NCBI RefSeq assembly: GCF_036670015.1
Contig: NZ_CP137636.1
Location: forward strand, 970,501 to 1,034,500
Reading direction: 5' to 3'
DNA: 64,000 nucleotides
Origin: Niallia sp. XMNu-256
GTDB taxonomy: Bacteria > Bacillota > Bacilli > Bacillales > Cytobacillaceae
The notes under the pieces are model-generated. The model searched no databases. It had not been told where the DNA came from and saw only the letters and a program-made list of their open reading frames with translations. A program made the position numbers and the translations under genes. Of this stretch, positions 42,679 through 51,110 are shown in pieces. The number at the start of each line of letters is the position of its first letter. Positions within the stretch are counted from its first letter, which is position 1.

Positions 42679-43548
42679 GTGGCAATACAAGATCATATTG
42701 GTCAAGTGATTACCTTAAAAGTAACCAGACAAACGGAGTTCGGTTACTTTTTAACGGATGGAACAGAAGATATTCTTTTACATAATAATGAAGTGCATCG
42801 CGAATTAGAAAGTGAAGAAGATGTGGAAGTCTTTTTATATACAGATTCACAGGGAAGAATTGCAGCGACAACAACGATACCGAAAGTAACAGTAGGAACT
42901 TATGATTGGGCAACTGTTACTGATATGAAACAAGGGCTAGGTGTATTTTTGGATATTGGTATTCAAAAAGATATGCTTCTGGGGAAAGAGGATCTTCCCG
43001 TTCATAAAAGTGTTTGGCCTGATATAGGGGATATGCTGTTTATTACTTTACGGGTAAATAAAAATAATCGAATCTATGTTAAAACAGCGACTGATCCAAT
43101 TATTGAGGAACATTCGGTCAAGGCCACAAGGGAGATTTTTAACAAATCGGTTCATGGTTTTATTTATCGAACAGCTAAAGTGGGTTCATGGATTTATACT
43201 GTAGAAGGCTATAAAGGCTTTATCCATGAGTCACAGCGAGATGTAGAACCTCGTCTTGGTGAAAAGGTAGAAGGCAGGGTCATTGATGTGAAGGAAGATG
43301 GCACGATAAATGTGTCTTTACTACCTAGAAAGCACGAGGCACTGGATAAGGATGCGGAAGAAATCTTGTCCATTCTTCAAGCAAGAGGTGCGATGCCATA
43401 CTGGGATAAAAGTATGCCTGAAGACATCCAAGAGCGGTTCAATATGAGTAAAGCTGCATTTAAAAGGGCGTTAGGAAGATTAATGAAAGAGGGAATGATC
43501 TATCAAGAAGAAGGATGGACATATTTAAAAAAAGAAAATGCGGAATAA
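42679..43548 (+). CDS. yitL: S1-domain RNA-binding protein (CvfB/YitL family)
   Basis: A 289-residue cytoplasmic protein of the CvfB family. There are three S1-like domains (residues about 1-60, 65-130 and 150-215: KVGSWIYTVEGYKGFIHESQ and GEKVEGRVIDVKEDGTINVS) and a C-terminal winged helix (SILQARGAMPYWDKSMPEDI; MSKAAFKRALGRLMKEGMIY). CvfB controls virulence gene expression in Staphylococcus through RNA; no target is known here. The GTG at 42679 follows AAGGAGGG. It lies beside yitK as in B. subtilis. Confidence 0.88.
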   Translation: MAIQDHIGQVITLKVTRQTEFGYFLTDGTEDILLHNNEVHRELESEEDVEVFLYTDSQGRIAATTTIPKVTVGTYDWATVTDMKQGLGVFLDIGIQKDMLLGKEDLPVHKSVWPDIGDMLFITLRVNKNNRIYVKTATDPIIEEHSVKATREIFNKSVHGFIYRTAKVGSWIYTVEGYKGFIHESQRDVEPRLGEKVEGRVIDVKEDGTINVSLLPRKHEALDKDAEEILSILQARGAMPYWDKSMPEDIQERFNMSKAAFKRALGRLMKEGMIYQEEGWTYLKKENAE

Positions 43549-43570
43549 TATCTGCATCAATCTTTCTACG

Positions 43571-43760
43571 TTATAACAGGCAGAAAAACCCTACATCAAG
43601 AGTAAAGTGAATAGAGATAGGTAGGGGTTTAACTGCCTGTAATGTATTGATAAATGAACGTAGACTAAGTATGCCTGCGGCAACGTCTACGTGACCAGTT
43701 TTCACTGGCTCTAACTAACGATCAGTGGAAACCCCTCACCGATGGGAGTTACACTTTATA
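43571..43760 (+). repeat. Structured dispersed repeat, copy C
   Basis: A divergent copy that keeps pairing by compensatory changes: ACAGGCAG / CTGCCTGT (outer), CCCTAC / GTAGGG (inner), ACGTAGAC / GTCTACGT (second stem). It then has CGATCAGTGG with a CACCGATGG arm, and GAGTTACACTTTATA. Its last bases overlap the stop codon of the minus-strand DUF3941 gene. Confidence 0.75.
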
Positions 43761-43887
43761 AATGGTCTGTTTTCTTTGAGTATTGGTGTTTACCAGCTTT
43801 ACGATTTTTTTCTCTCATCATATTCTTTTCATGGCGAAGGGCATTATTGTCCTTTGCTTTTTTGTCATTGTCAGATGTATGAGGCAT
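43756..43887 (-). CDS. DUF3941 family small protein
   Basis: A 43-residue, highly charged, Lys/Asn/His-rich protein: MPHTSDNDKKAKDNNALRHE, then KNMMREKNRKAGKHQYSKKT and DHL. I recognise it as the DUF3941 family, small proteins of spore-formers with unknown function. The start ATG at 43887 has AAAGGAGATTC upstream. Repeat copies C and D flank the gene in the same orientation (C overlaps its stop codon). It is not linked by transcription with its neighbours. Confidence 0.78.
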   Translation of the reverse strand: MPHTSDNDKKAKDNNALRHEKNMMREKNRKAGKHQYSKKTDHL

Positions 43888-43967
43888 ATAATGAATCTCC
43901 TTTCCTTTATCCTTCTCTTGTAGTATGAGTGTTAAGGAAAAGAGTATGTTAGTGAGTTTTTACCAAC

Positions 43968-44180
43968 TTATCAGGCTCAACAGCAGTAAGAGCTCAACCT
44001 CAAGGTTCTGAGTACAATATTAGAAGATAGTTGGGGATAACAGCTGCCGTAAAGCTTCAAAATAATGAACCCAGACTTAATGCGCGTACGGCAACGTCTG
44101 TGTGACCACTAAGCCTGGGCTGGCCTTGGGCTTTCCATAGTTAGGGGATGAAAGAAAATCACCACTGATAAAGTTGCCAT
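43968..44180 (+). repeat. Structured dispersed repeat, copy D
   Basis: A plus-strand copy ending a base or two before the stop codon of the minus-strand degV gene. It begins TTATCAGGCTCAACAGCAG. It has CAAC / GTTG in the inner stem, CAGAC / GTCTG in the second stem, GGCAACGTCTGTGTGACC, and the degraded terminal hairpin CATAGTTAGGGG with CACTGATAAAGTTGCC. Together with copy C it brackets the DUF3941 gene. Confidence 0.7.
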
Positions 44181-44181
44181 T

Positions 44182-45039
44182 CTATTGAATCTTATTTAAA
44201 AAGAATATTGCAATCGTCCCGGGACCTGTATGAGAACCAATGACTGCGCCAATTTCTGTAATCAGCACCTCTTTTGCATGGAGCTCGTCTTCAATGAGCT
44301 TCTTCATTTCTGATGCTGTTTTTATATCATCGCCATGGCTGATCCCAACGGTTTGATTTTCAAAATCTCCCCCTCGTTCTTTCATGAGATCCACCATTCG
44401 ACGCAATACTTTCTTTTTGCCACGAATTTTTTCAATGGGGACTAATTTCCCGTCATCGACATTTAATAGAGGTTTAATATTTAATAATCCCCCTAAGAAA
44501 GCGGAAGCCTTTGATAATCGACCACCCTTTGCTAAATAGTCCAAATCCTCAACGGTAAATAAATGTTCAATGTGGGAGGCTGTCGATTTAGCTCTTTTTA
44601 CCACTTCATCAAGTGAAGCTCCTTTTCTGGCATGTTGCAAAGCATCCATGACAACTAGACCTTGCCCTAAGGAAGCGCATTTTGTATCAACAATCGCCAA
44701 ATTAAAGTCAGGGTAGGCTTCTTTAACTTGGTCTCGAATCATAACAGCTGTTTGATAAGTTCCAGATAATTTGGATGAGAAAGCAATGTAAACTCCATCT
44801 TCATTATTTTTAGCCATCTCAGTAAACGTTTTTTCAAAATCAAGAGGTGATACTTGAGCCGTTTTCGGCACTTCCCCATTCCGAATCTCGTCAAAAATCG
44901 TTTTCGGTTTTATTGTTAATAAATCCTCGTATTCTTGGCCTTTTAACAGAACCTTTAAAGGGAAAAGGGTAATGTCATTTTCTTGATAAAATTGTAAGGG
45001 TAAGTCACTCCCGCTGTCCGTTAATATTTTTACTGGCAA
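44182..45039 (-). CDS. yitS: DegV family fatty-acid-binding protein
   Basis: A 285-residue cytoplasmic protein of the DegV/FakB fold, which binds long-chain fatty acids for phosphorylation by FakA. The N-terminal VKILTDSGSDLPLQFYQEND, the YIAFSSKLSGTYQTAVMIRD segment with the head-group-binding Ser/Thr, and HTGPGTIAIFFLNK at the C terminus are visible. The start is TTG 45039 behind AGGTGTTC. The position in the yit block suggests yitS. FakA itself is not in the window. Confidence 0.88.
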   Translation of the reverse strand: MPVKILTDSGSDLPLQFYQENDITLFPLKVLLKGQEYEDLLTIKPKTIFDEIRNGEVPKTAQVSPLDFEKTFTEMAKNNEDGVYIAFSSKLSGTYQTAVMIRDQVKEAYPDFNLAIVDTKCASLGQGLVVMDALQHARKGASLDEVVKRAKSTASHIEHLFTVEDLDYLAKGGRLSKASAFLGGLLNIKPLLNVDDGKLVPIEKIRGKKKVLRRMVDLMKERGGDFENQTVGISHGDDIKTASEMKKLIEDELHAKEVLITEIGAVIGSHTGPGTIAIFFLNKIQ

Positions 45040-45190
45040 CTGAGAACACCTGCTTTCATTAAATCTTTTTATTTAAACTCTATGTACAATTATGAAATGT
45101 CATGCCAATCTAACTTTAGTGTATCATTAATTTTTTTACAATAAAGCAAGGGGAAAAAGAACTTTTAGTGAATTTTGGGGAGAAATACAA

Positions 45191-45221
45191 ATAAAGAGGT
45201 TGAGTGTATCAACCTCTTTAT
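45191..45221 (-). terminator. Terminator-like hairpin after the DUF3813 gene
   Basis: AAAGAGGTTG / CAACCTCTTT stem, 8 bases downstream of the stop on the minus strand, with a TATTT tail. Confidence 0.7.
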
Positions 45222-45227
45222 GGAACC

Positions 45228-45404
45228 TTATGATAAGGAACCTAGCTCTTCTTGTAGTTCTTGGAGTTGCTTTTTTTCTGCAGTGGTGGAGTTAGCATAA
45301 GCGGACGATAACGCATTTTGTGCCTTTAAGTGCGCTTCTTCCGAGTAGCTATTTTTCGCTGCTTCGACCAATTTTCTAGCGTCTTGAAAAAGTCGATTAC
45401 TCAT
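45228..45404 (-). CDS. yitR: DUF3813 family small protein (YitR-like)
   Basis: A 58-residue soluble helical protein (SNRLFQDARKLVEAAKNSYS, EEAHLKAQNALSSAYANSTT, AEKKQLQELQEELGSL), matching the DUF3813/YitR type. ATG 45404 is chosen for its AGAGG site; the open frame starts earlier at 45422. The gene begins right after the stop of the 53-residue gene, so they form a pair. Function is unknown. Confidence 0.72.
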   Translation of the reverse strand: MSNRLFQDARKLVEAAKNSYSEEAHLKAQNALSSAYANSTTAEKKQLQELQEELGSLS

Positions 45405-45405
45405 A

Positions 45406-45567
45406 TTATAAGCCCTCTCCAAGTTGAGATTCTGATTCTTTCACATTTGACATTTTATAAGCCTCAGCTTCAGCATATGTCATGTGATACGGGATACGTT
45501 CAGCATGTTTCGTGACAGAGTCTACACCTTGCTGTACAAAACGTTTTGATTTATTACGTTTACCCAT
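45406..45567 (-). CDS. Small basic conserved-type protein, 53 residues
   Basis: A short basic protein: MGKRNKSKRFVQQGVDSVTK, HAERIPYHMTYAEAEAYKMS, NVKESESQLGEGL. GGAGGGGATT stands before ATG 45567, a strong site; the frame continues upstream to 45609 without a site. The stop TAA lies one base before the ATG of the DUF3813 gene, so the two are translationally coupled. I do not know its family. Confidence 0.6.
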   Translation of the reverse strand: MGKRNKSKRFVQQGVDSVTKHAERIPYHMTYAEAEAYKMSNVKESESQLGEGL

Positions 45568-45687
45568 TCGAATCCCCTCCAAAAAGAGTTTTGAAGCAAG
45601 AAGCTTCAATACTAGTATGGTCCATAGTTAAAAAAATAATATGGAAAAGTAAGGAGGCCCTCAATGATTAATATCATGTAAGAATTC

Positions 45688-46506
45688 TTAGATTGCTTTT
45701 AAATTCAGTAAATCATTTAAATAGTGACCGATTCCGTCTTCCTCATTGGTATAAGTTACTTCCTTAGCGATATTTTTTAATTCGTCAATTGCATTTCCCA
45801 TTGCAATTCCGTAACCAGCATAATCAATCATTTCTAGATCATTATCCTCATCCCCAAAAGCAATAATTCGATCACGTGGAATTCCATAATATTGGGATAC
45901 TTCTTTTAAACCGACCGCCTTACTAAGACCGTGTTTGACAATTTCAATGATTGGGAATGGATCGCCCCAGCTCCGTTGTTCAATGACCTCAGCATGGACA
46001 TCTGCTAGATGCTGGCGAATGATCTTCAATTGTTCTTCTTCGGTATGAATTAACAAGGAGGTTGGAGAAGCATTTAGAAATTTACGTAGATCTCCAGTTG
46101 TAATTGTTGGGTTCCCATAATTAAATATTTGAAGAAGTTTTTCATCATGATAATGTATGTATACATCATCGATTACTTCTGCGATAATATTATGAAAATC
46201 AAAAGAGTTGCACGATTCAACAATGTCCTTTGCGACAGACATATCTAAAGGAGTATGACGGATGCCAAAACTGTTGTCTTTCGGATGGTGAACAAAAGCC
46301 CCATTAAAATTAACGATAGGGGATGTTAATTTTAATTCATTGTAATACATTTCTGAAGAGCGATAAGGCCTACCCGTTGCAATCATTACTTCATGTCCCA
46401 ATTCTTTGGCCTTATTAAGAACCTTTTTTGTTTTACTTGAAATGGTTTTATCATCTTTTAATAATGTACCATCTAAATCCAATACAATTAAATGTTTTTC
46501 TGCCAT
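45688..46506 (-). CDS. yitU: Cof-type HAD phosphatase (YitU-like)
   Basis: A 272-residue cytoplasmic HAD hydrolase. Motif I IVLDLDGTLLKDDKTIS (nucleophile Asp and acid Asp), motif II MIATGRPYRSSEMYY, motif III Lys in KHGLSKAVGLK, and motif IV IIAFGDEDNDLEMIDYAG are all intact, with a C2B cap between II and III. It resembles YitU, described in B. subtilis as a phosphatase in flavin synthesis (5-amino-6-ribitylamino-uracil phosphate); specificity here is inferred. ATG 46506 with GGGGAGTT is used rather than the longer frame from 46611. Confidence 0.87.
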   Translation of the reverse strand: MAEKHLIVLDLDGTLLKDDKTISSKTKKVLNKAKELGHEVMIATGRPYRSSEMYYNELKLTSPIVNFNGAFVHHPKDNSFGIRHTPLDMSVAKDIVESCNSFDFHNIIAEVIDDVYIHYHDEKLLQIFNYGNPTITTGDLRKFLNASPTSLLIHTEEEQLKIIRQHLADVHAEVIEQRSWGDPFPIIEIVKHGLSKAVGLKEVSQYYGIPRDRIIAFGDEDNDLEMIDYAGYGIAMGNAIDELKNIAKEVTYTNEEDGIGHYLNDLLNLKAI

Positions 46507-46707
46507 TCTAACTCCCCTTTTATCAATTTTTTCTATTATTAATAAGTGTAATCCTTTTGGAAAACAAAAGTCTAATGTTAAACTTAATCTGTAATCAATG
46601 GTCGGATGCAATTCATTTAGTATGGATTTAATACTAATACTATTTTGTTAATAGTATAATCTTTTTTTGTAAAAATATCTTTACAAAACGTTTGGAGGCT
46701 TTATAAG

Positions 46708-47478
46708 TTGATACTAGTTGAAAATAAGCATATTAACGGAATCCCTTCCTTACATTTGGCACAAAAAGATCGTTATTATGATCAACTTCCATTAGTTATT
46801 TTTGAACATGGCTTTACAAGTGCAAAAGAACATAATTTACATTATGCTTATTTACTCGCTGAAAAAGGCTTGCGTGTTGTTTTGCCTGAAGCAGCTTTTC
46901 ATGGAGAGCGCAGTGCAAATCTAGATACGGAACAGTTAGCTTTTCATTTTTGGGAAATTGTATTGCAGTCTATCAACGAATTAGACACGATCAGGCAATA
47001 CTTTGAAACCGAAAAGTTAATTGACCCAGCAAAAATAGGGCTAGTTGGTACCTCAATGGGTGGAATTGTTACACTTGGTTCATTAACAAAGTATGAATGG
47101 ATAAAGGCGGCAGCCAGCTTAATGGGTATGCCATCATATGAAAAGTTTGCACGATGGCAGTTAGAAACTTTGAAGAAAAATGGTATTCACCTGCCATTAC
47201 AGCAAGAAGAAATTGAACGACTTCTTAATAAAATAAATACGTTTGATTTAAGTAAAAAACCTGAAAAATTAAATGGCAGACCTCTTCTCTTTTGGCACGG
47301 GAAGCAAGATCCGATTGTTCCATTTAATTATACTTATGATTTTTATGAAAAAATTAAACCATTTTATCAGGATTCACCAGGAAAGTTACTTTTTATTGTT
47401 GACGAAAAATCCGGACACAAGGTTAGCAGAGAAGGGCTTCTTAAAACAGTAGAATGGTTTGAGCAGCATTTAGCTTAA
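46708..47478 (+). CDS. yitV: Alpha/beta hydrolase (YitV-like esterase)
   Basis: A 256-residue cytoplasmic alpha/beta hydrolase. The nucleophile elbow is LVGTSMGGIVTLGSL near residue 114, the Asp is in FWHGKQDPIVPFNYTYD, and the His is in VDEKSGHKVSREGLL. HGFTSAKEHN forms the oxyanion region. All members of the triad are present. The start is TTG 46708 with GGAGG. It is divergent from yitU and precedes yitW, as in B. subtilis. Substrate is unknown. Confidence 0.87.
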   Translation: MILVENKHINGIPSLHLAQKDRYYDQLPLVIFEHGFTSAKEHNLHYAYLLAEKGLRVVLPEAAFHGERSANLDTEQLAFHFWEIVLQSINELDTIRQYFETEKLIDPAKIGLVGTSMGGIVTLGSLTKYEWIKAAASLMGMPSYEKFARWQLETLKKNGIHLPLQQEEIERLLNKINTFDLSKKPEKLNGRPLLFWHGKQDPIVPFNYTYDFYEKIKPFYQDSPGKLLFIVDEKSGHKVSREGLLKTVEWFEQHLA

Positions 47479-47535
47479 TTAATAGAGGTTGATTTGTTAT
47501 GATATAATGTGATTAGAGAACAGGGGGTTTGAAAA

Positions 47536-47844
47536 ATGGAAGAAGCGTTAAAAGAGAATATTATGGGAGCTCTAGAAAATGTAGTCGATCCCGAACTTGG
47601 CATAGATATTGTTAATCTAGGTTTAGTCTATAAAGTAGAAATGGACGATGCAGGGATATTAACTGTTGACATGACTTTAACTTCAATGGGTTGTCCAATG
47701 GCTGGGGTAATTGTAGACCAAGTAAAAGCTGCGGTAAGTGAAATTCCAGAGGTAAAAGATGCAATTGTTAATGTTGTTTGGAGTCCCCCATGGACAAAAG
47801 ATAAAATGTCTAGATATGCAAAAATTGCTCTTGGAGTTCAATAA
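47536..47844 (+). CDS. yitW: MIP18/DUF59 iron-sulfur assembly protein (YitW)
   Basis: A 102-residue MIP18-family protein, involved in iron-sulfur cluster assembly or transfer. It shows VVDPELGIDIVNLGLVYKVE, LTSMGCPMAGVIVDQVK with the conserved Cys, and VVWSPPWTKDKMSRYAKI. The ATG at 47536 has a GGGGGTTTG site. It follows yitV after 57 bases, and a strong terminator follows. The size matches SufT/PaaD-like single-domain proteins. Confidence 0.9.
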   Translation: MEEALKENIMGALENVVDPELGIDIVNLGLVYKVEMDDAGILTVDMTLTSMGCPMAGVIVDQVKAAVSEIPEVKDAIVNVVWSPPWTKDKMSRYAKIALGVQ

Positions 47845-47862
47845 TAAAGAATTTATCCAATC

Positions 47863-47886
47863 AAAAGCCGGCAACTGCCGGCTTTT
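47863..47886 (+). terminator. Terminator of yitVW
   Basis: AAAAGCCGGC-AACT-GCCGGCTTTT, a perfect ten-base stem. Confidence 0.9.
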
Positions 47887-47921
47887 CGCTATAGAGGTTA
47901 AAAGTACTAATTTCAATCCAT

Positions 47922-47937
47922 AGTGAGTAACCTCACT
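47922..47937. promoter_or_regulatory. Fnr-like palindrome upstream of moaA
   Basis: AGTGAGTAACCTCACT fits the Fnr/Crp core GTGA-N6-TCAC exactly, with one mismatch per side to TGTGA / TCACA. It lies 225 bases before moaA in a gene-free 317-base gap (47845-48161). The fnr gene itself is 3 kb away. The match was by eye, and the large distance to moaA weakens it. Confidence 0.4.
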
Positions 47938-48125
47938 TCATTAGGGGAAAAGGTCATATATAATGTAAAAAGTATAAGCACAATGAGTTAACCAAAATGT
48001 TTTTTTATAGTACAATGAAAGTAACCTCAAGATTGTCAATAGTTGGCTGTGAAACAATAGGTCAAAAAAGTCTATAATGAGGTATGGATAAAAAATAATC
48101 ATTAATAACATTTCTAATTCAATGG

Positions 48126-48149
48126 TTTAGAGGTTAATAAATCTCTAAA
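48126..48149 (+). promoter_or_regulatory. Hairpin next to the moaA ribosome site
   Basis: TTTAGAG / CTCTAAA, a 7-base stem with a 10-base loop; its 3' arm runs into the AAAGGAG ribosome site of moaA, so it could affect translation. Confidence 0.3.
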
Positions 48150-48161
48150 GGAGTTGACTAA

Positions 48162-49178
48162 ATGACAAAAGAAATAATAAAAGATAAATTGAATCGGCCA
48201 CTGAGGGATTTACGTATATCTGTGATTGACCGCTGTAACTTCCGCTGTCAATATTGCATGCCTGCTGATCTATTTGGTCCAGATTTTGCTTTTTTACCGA
48301 AGAAAGAACTACTAACGTTTGAAGAGATTGAACGATTAGCACGAATCTTTATTGGTCTTGGAGTAGAGAAAATTCGATTGACAGGTGGAGAACCGTTATT
48401 AAGGCAGGATTTGCCCGTTTTAGTGGAAAAGTTATCCTCAATTGAAGGTTTACACGATATAGCATTAACAACAAACGGTGTTTACTTGCCCAAATATGCC
48501 CAAGCTTTGAGAGATGCAGGTTTACAACGTGTGAATATTAGTTTAGATAGTTTAAAGGATGAATTATTTGGGGAAATTAATGGCCGAAACGTTGGAACCA
48601 AGCCGGTCCTTAAAGGGATCAAAGCGGCCCAAGAAGCAGGACTAGGTATAAAAATCAACATGGTTGTCAAAAAGGGTTTAAATGACTCCGAGATTATTCC
48701 GATGGCCCAGTTCTGTAAAGATGAGGGGTTGCAACTAAGGTATATTGAATTTATGGATGTAGGCAGCACGAATGGTTGGAAAATGGATGATGTGATTACG
48801 AAGAAAGAAATTTACTATATGTTGAAAGAACATTTTGAGTTAGAATCGCTTTATCCTGATTACTATGGGGAAGTTGCAAAGCGTTACAAGTATAAAGATA
48901 ATGGGGTTGAGGTCGGGTTTATTACTTCTGTATCTGAGGCATTTTGTTCTACTTGTACAAGGTCTCGTTTGTCTGCGAATGGACAAATTTTTACTTGTTT
49001 ATTCAATGGAAACGGCCATGACATTCGCGACTTTATGCGAAATGGTGCATCAGATCAAGAAATCCGAAATCGAATTATAGAGATTTGGCAGGGTAGAACC
49101 GATCGATATTCCGAAGAACGAACAGCTGAAACGGTAGCCAATCGAAAGAAAATAGAGATGTCTTATATCGGTGGCTAA
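48162..49178 (+). CDS. moaA: GTP 3',8-cyclase MoaA
   Basis: A radical-SAM enzyme of 338 residues that, with MoaC, converts GTP to cyclic pyranopterin monophosphate, the first step of molybdenum cofactor synthesis. The N-terminal cluster is [14 protein letters not shown] (CxxxCxxC). [12 protein letters not shown] follows. The C-terminal second cluster is seen in [19 protein letters not shown]. The essential C-terminal GG is present (MSYIGG). The ATG at 48162 has AAAGGAG. moaC, moaD and moaE are not in the window. Confidence 0.95.
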   Translation: MTKEIIKDKLNRPLRDLRISVIDRCNFRCQYCMPADLFGPDFAFLPKKELLTFEEIERLARIFIGLGVEKIRLTGGEPLLRQDLPVLVEKLSSIEGLHDIALTTNGVYLPKYAQALRDAGLQRVNISLDSLKDELFGEINGRNVGTKPVLKGIKAAQEAGLGIKINMVVKKGLNDSEIIPMAQFCKDEGLQLRYIEFMDVGSTNGWKMDDVITKKEIYYMLKEHFELESLYPDYYGEVAKRYKYKDNGVEVGFITSVSEAFCSTCTRSRLSANGQIFTCLFNGNGHDIRDFMRNGASDQEIRNRIIEIWQGRTDRYSEERTAETVANRKKIEMSYIGG

Positions 49179-49203
49179 AACCCCTTTTTAAGGGGTTTTT
49201 TCT
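49177..49203 (+). terminator. Terminator of moaA
   Basis: AAAACCCC-TTTTTA-GGGGTTTT followed by T; it begins at the stop codon. Confidence 0.85.
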
Positions 49204-49305
49204 CATTCAGAGGAGGTTAGGATAAAAAAGATTGTCGCAATGATTATTCTTTTCATACATAAATAGTTATAATAAAAAATAGAAAACATAGGAGTGAGTG
49301 ATTTT

Positions 49306-50571
49306 ATGGTTGAGATGAGAACGCCTATTCCAGTAGGTGAAGCTGTCAAAAGGGTAATGACATATAATAAACCAGGCAGTGTCGAATATGTATCCATTGA
49401 CGAGAGTTATGGCAGATACTTGTCCGAGGATTTAGTGGCTACAAATAATGTACCACCATTTGATAAAGCACCATATGATGGATTTGCGATTCGATCAGTT
49501 GATACAAAAGAGGCGTCGCTTTCCAATCCAGTAGAATTCGAGGTAATAGATCATATCGGTGCAGGGATGGTCAGCTCAAAAGTATTGGGACCGTTTCAAG
49601 TGGTACGGATTATGACAGGTGCACAGATGCCAGAGGGCAGTGATGCTGTAGTCATGCTTGAACTAACAAAGGAATTAGAGAAAAGCGGAAAACCATACAT
49701 AACGATTAAAAGATCATATAATAAAGGGGATAATGTTTCTTTTTGCGGGGAGGATGCCAAAGAGGGGGAAGTCCTAGTTAAAAGGGGAACCTTCATTAAT
49801 CCTGGTGTACAGGCGATGTTGGCAACTTTTGGCTATGCAAAAGTACCTGTCGCAAAGAAACCAATCGTTGGACTTTTTGCTACGGGAACAGAGTTACTGG
49901 ATGTGGATGAACCTTTGCAACCGGGTAAAATTCGAAATAGTAATTCTCATATGATTATGGCACAAATTGAACGTGTTGGCGCTGAACCTCGCTATTATGG
50001 CAAATTACCTGACGAATTAGATTTATGTTATAAAGCAATTTCTAAAGCGCTTCCTGAGGTTGATATGTTAATTACTACAGGTGGCGTTTCTGTTGGGGAT
50101 TTTGACTTACTTCCTGAAATTTATGAAAAGCTTGGGGCGGAAATTCTATTTAATAAAATTGCCATGCGCCCTGGAAGTGTCACAACTGTTGCTCAGTTTG
50201 AAGGGAAACTCCTTTTTGGATTATCCGGAAATCCTTCAGCGTGTTATGTAGGCTTTGAGTTGCTTACAAGACCGATTATTAGAAAGATGCTGTTTTCTAC
50301 TCATCCACATTTACGTAGAGAAAAAGCAATTTTAGAAGCTGATTTTCCCAAAGCAAATCCATTTACACGATTTGTTCGAAGTGCACTTTCAGTCTCTGAT
50401 GGAAAGTTGGTCGTGAAGCCGAATGGAAAGGATAAATCTAATATTGTTATGAGTTTAGCTGGAGCCAATTCATTCATTATTTTGCCTGGTGGAACGCGTG
50501 GGTTCGGGTCAGGGGATGAAGTAGATGTATTATTGCTGGACGAGGTTGAGGGAAGTCAGTGGCCTTGGTAA
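49306..50571 (+). CDS. moeA: Molybdopterin molybdenumtransferase MoeA
   Basis: A 421-residue enzyme that inserts molybdate into adenylated molybdopterin. Conserved stretches are PPFDKAPYDGFAIRSVDT, RIMTGAQMPEGSDAVVMLE, FATGTELLDVDEPLQPGKIR with NSNSHM, TTGGVSVGDFDLL, RPGSVTTVAQFEGKLLFGLS and SGNPSACYVGFELL. Length and motif order are complete. ATG 49306 is used; the frame opens at GTG 49294, which sits on the ribosome site. The end overlaps mobB by 13 bases, so moeA and mobB form an operon. Confidence 0.95.
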   Translation: MVEMRTPIPVGEAVKRVMTYNKPGSVEYVSIDESYGRYLSEDLVATNNVPPFDKAPYDGFAIRSVDTKEASLSNPVEFEVIDHIGAGMVSSKVLGPFQVVRIMTGAQMPEGSDAVVMLELTKELEKSGKPYITIKRSYNKGDNVSFCGEDAKEGEVLVKRGTFINPGVQAMLATFGYAKVPVAKKPIVGLFATGTELLDVDEPLQPGKIRNSNSHMIMAQIERVGAEPRYYGKLPDELDLCYKAISKALPEVDMLITTGGVSVGDFDLLPEIYEKLGAEILFNKIAMRPGSVTTVAQFEGKLLFGLSGNPSACYVGFELLTRPIIRKMLFSTHPHLRREKAILEADFPKANPFTRFVRSALSVSDGKLVVKPNGKDKSNIVMSLAGANSFIILPGGTRGFGSGDEVDVLLLDEVEGSQWPW

Positions 50572-51068
50572 AACCCTTTGTTTTTCAATTTGTAGGATAT
50601 CAAAATAGTGGAAAAACAACATTTGTAAACACATTATTGTCCCAATTAAAAAAGTTTGGGGTTAAGACTGTTACAATTAAGCATCACGGACATGGTGGCA
50701 AACCTGCTATAGCAAATGAAAAAGACTCGACCACACATATATCCTCAGGAGCAATTGCTTCTTTAGTAGAAGGTGGTGGTAGACTACTTCTACAGATTGA
50801 AAATAGTGAAAGCTCTTTGGAAGATAAAATAAAGTTAATTTCGATAACAAAACCGGATCTCATTCTGATCGAGGGGTATAAGCGTGAGGCCTATCCAAAA
50901 GCCGTCTTTATTCGTAATGATGAGGATGTTGATCTCTTAAATGACTTGAAAGAGATTGAGCTTGTTTTATATCGAGATGAGGCCCCAGAAACAGAAATTG
51001 TTTCTTTCCATCGAGAAGATGAAGAAGCCGTTAAATGGATGGTAGATTACTTCCTCAAAATGATATAA
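50559..51068 (+). CDS. mobB: Molybdopterin-guanine dinucleotide biosynthesis protein MobB
   Basis: A 169-residue GTP-binding adapter that helps MobA make the guanine dinucleotide form of the cofactor. Walker A GYQNSGKTTFVN near residue 13, the KHHGHGGKPAIANEKDSTTH switch region and LILIEGYKREAYPKAVFIR are the family hallmarks. The GTG at 50559 lies inside moeA with a GAGGG site; TTG 50565 is an alternative. A terminator follows immediately. mobA is not in this window. Confidence 0.92.
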   Translation: MALVKPFVFQFVGYQNSGKTTFVNTLLSQLKKFGVKTVTIKHHGHGGKPAIANEKDSTTHISSGAIASLVEGGGRLLLQIENSESSLEDKIKLISITKPDLILIEGYKREAYPKAVFIRNDEDVDLLNDLKEIELVLYRDEAPETEIVSFHREDEEAVKWMVDYFLKMI

Positions 51069-51110
51069 TAGAAGGGCTGATCCTTGTTAGGAGGATCAGC
51101 CCTTCTATTA
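51067..51110. terminator. Bidirectional terminator between mobB and fnr
   Basis: A long perfect stem (ATAGAAGGGCTGATCCT / AGGATCAGCCCTTCTAT) between the convergent genes. Confidence 0.92.
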
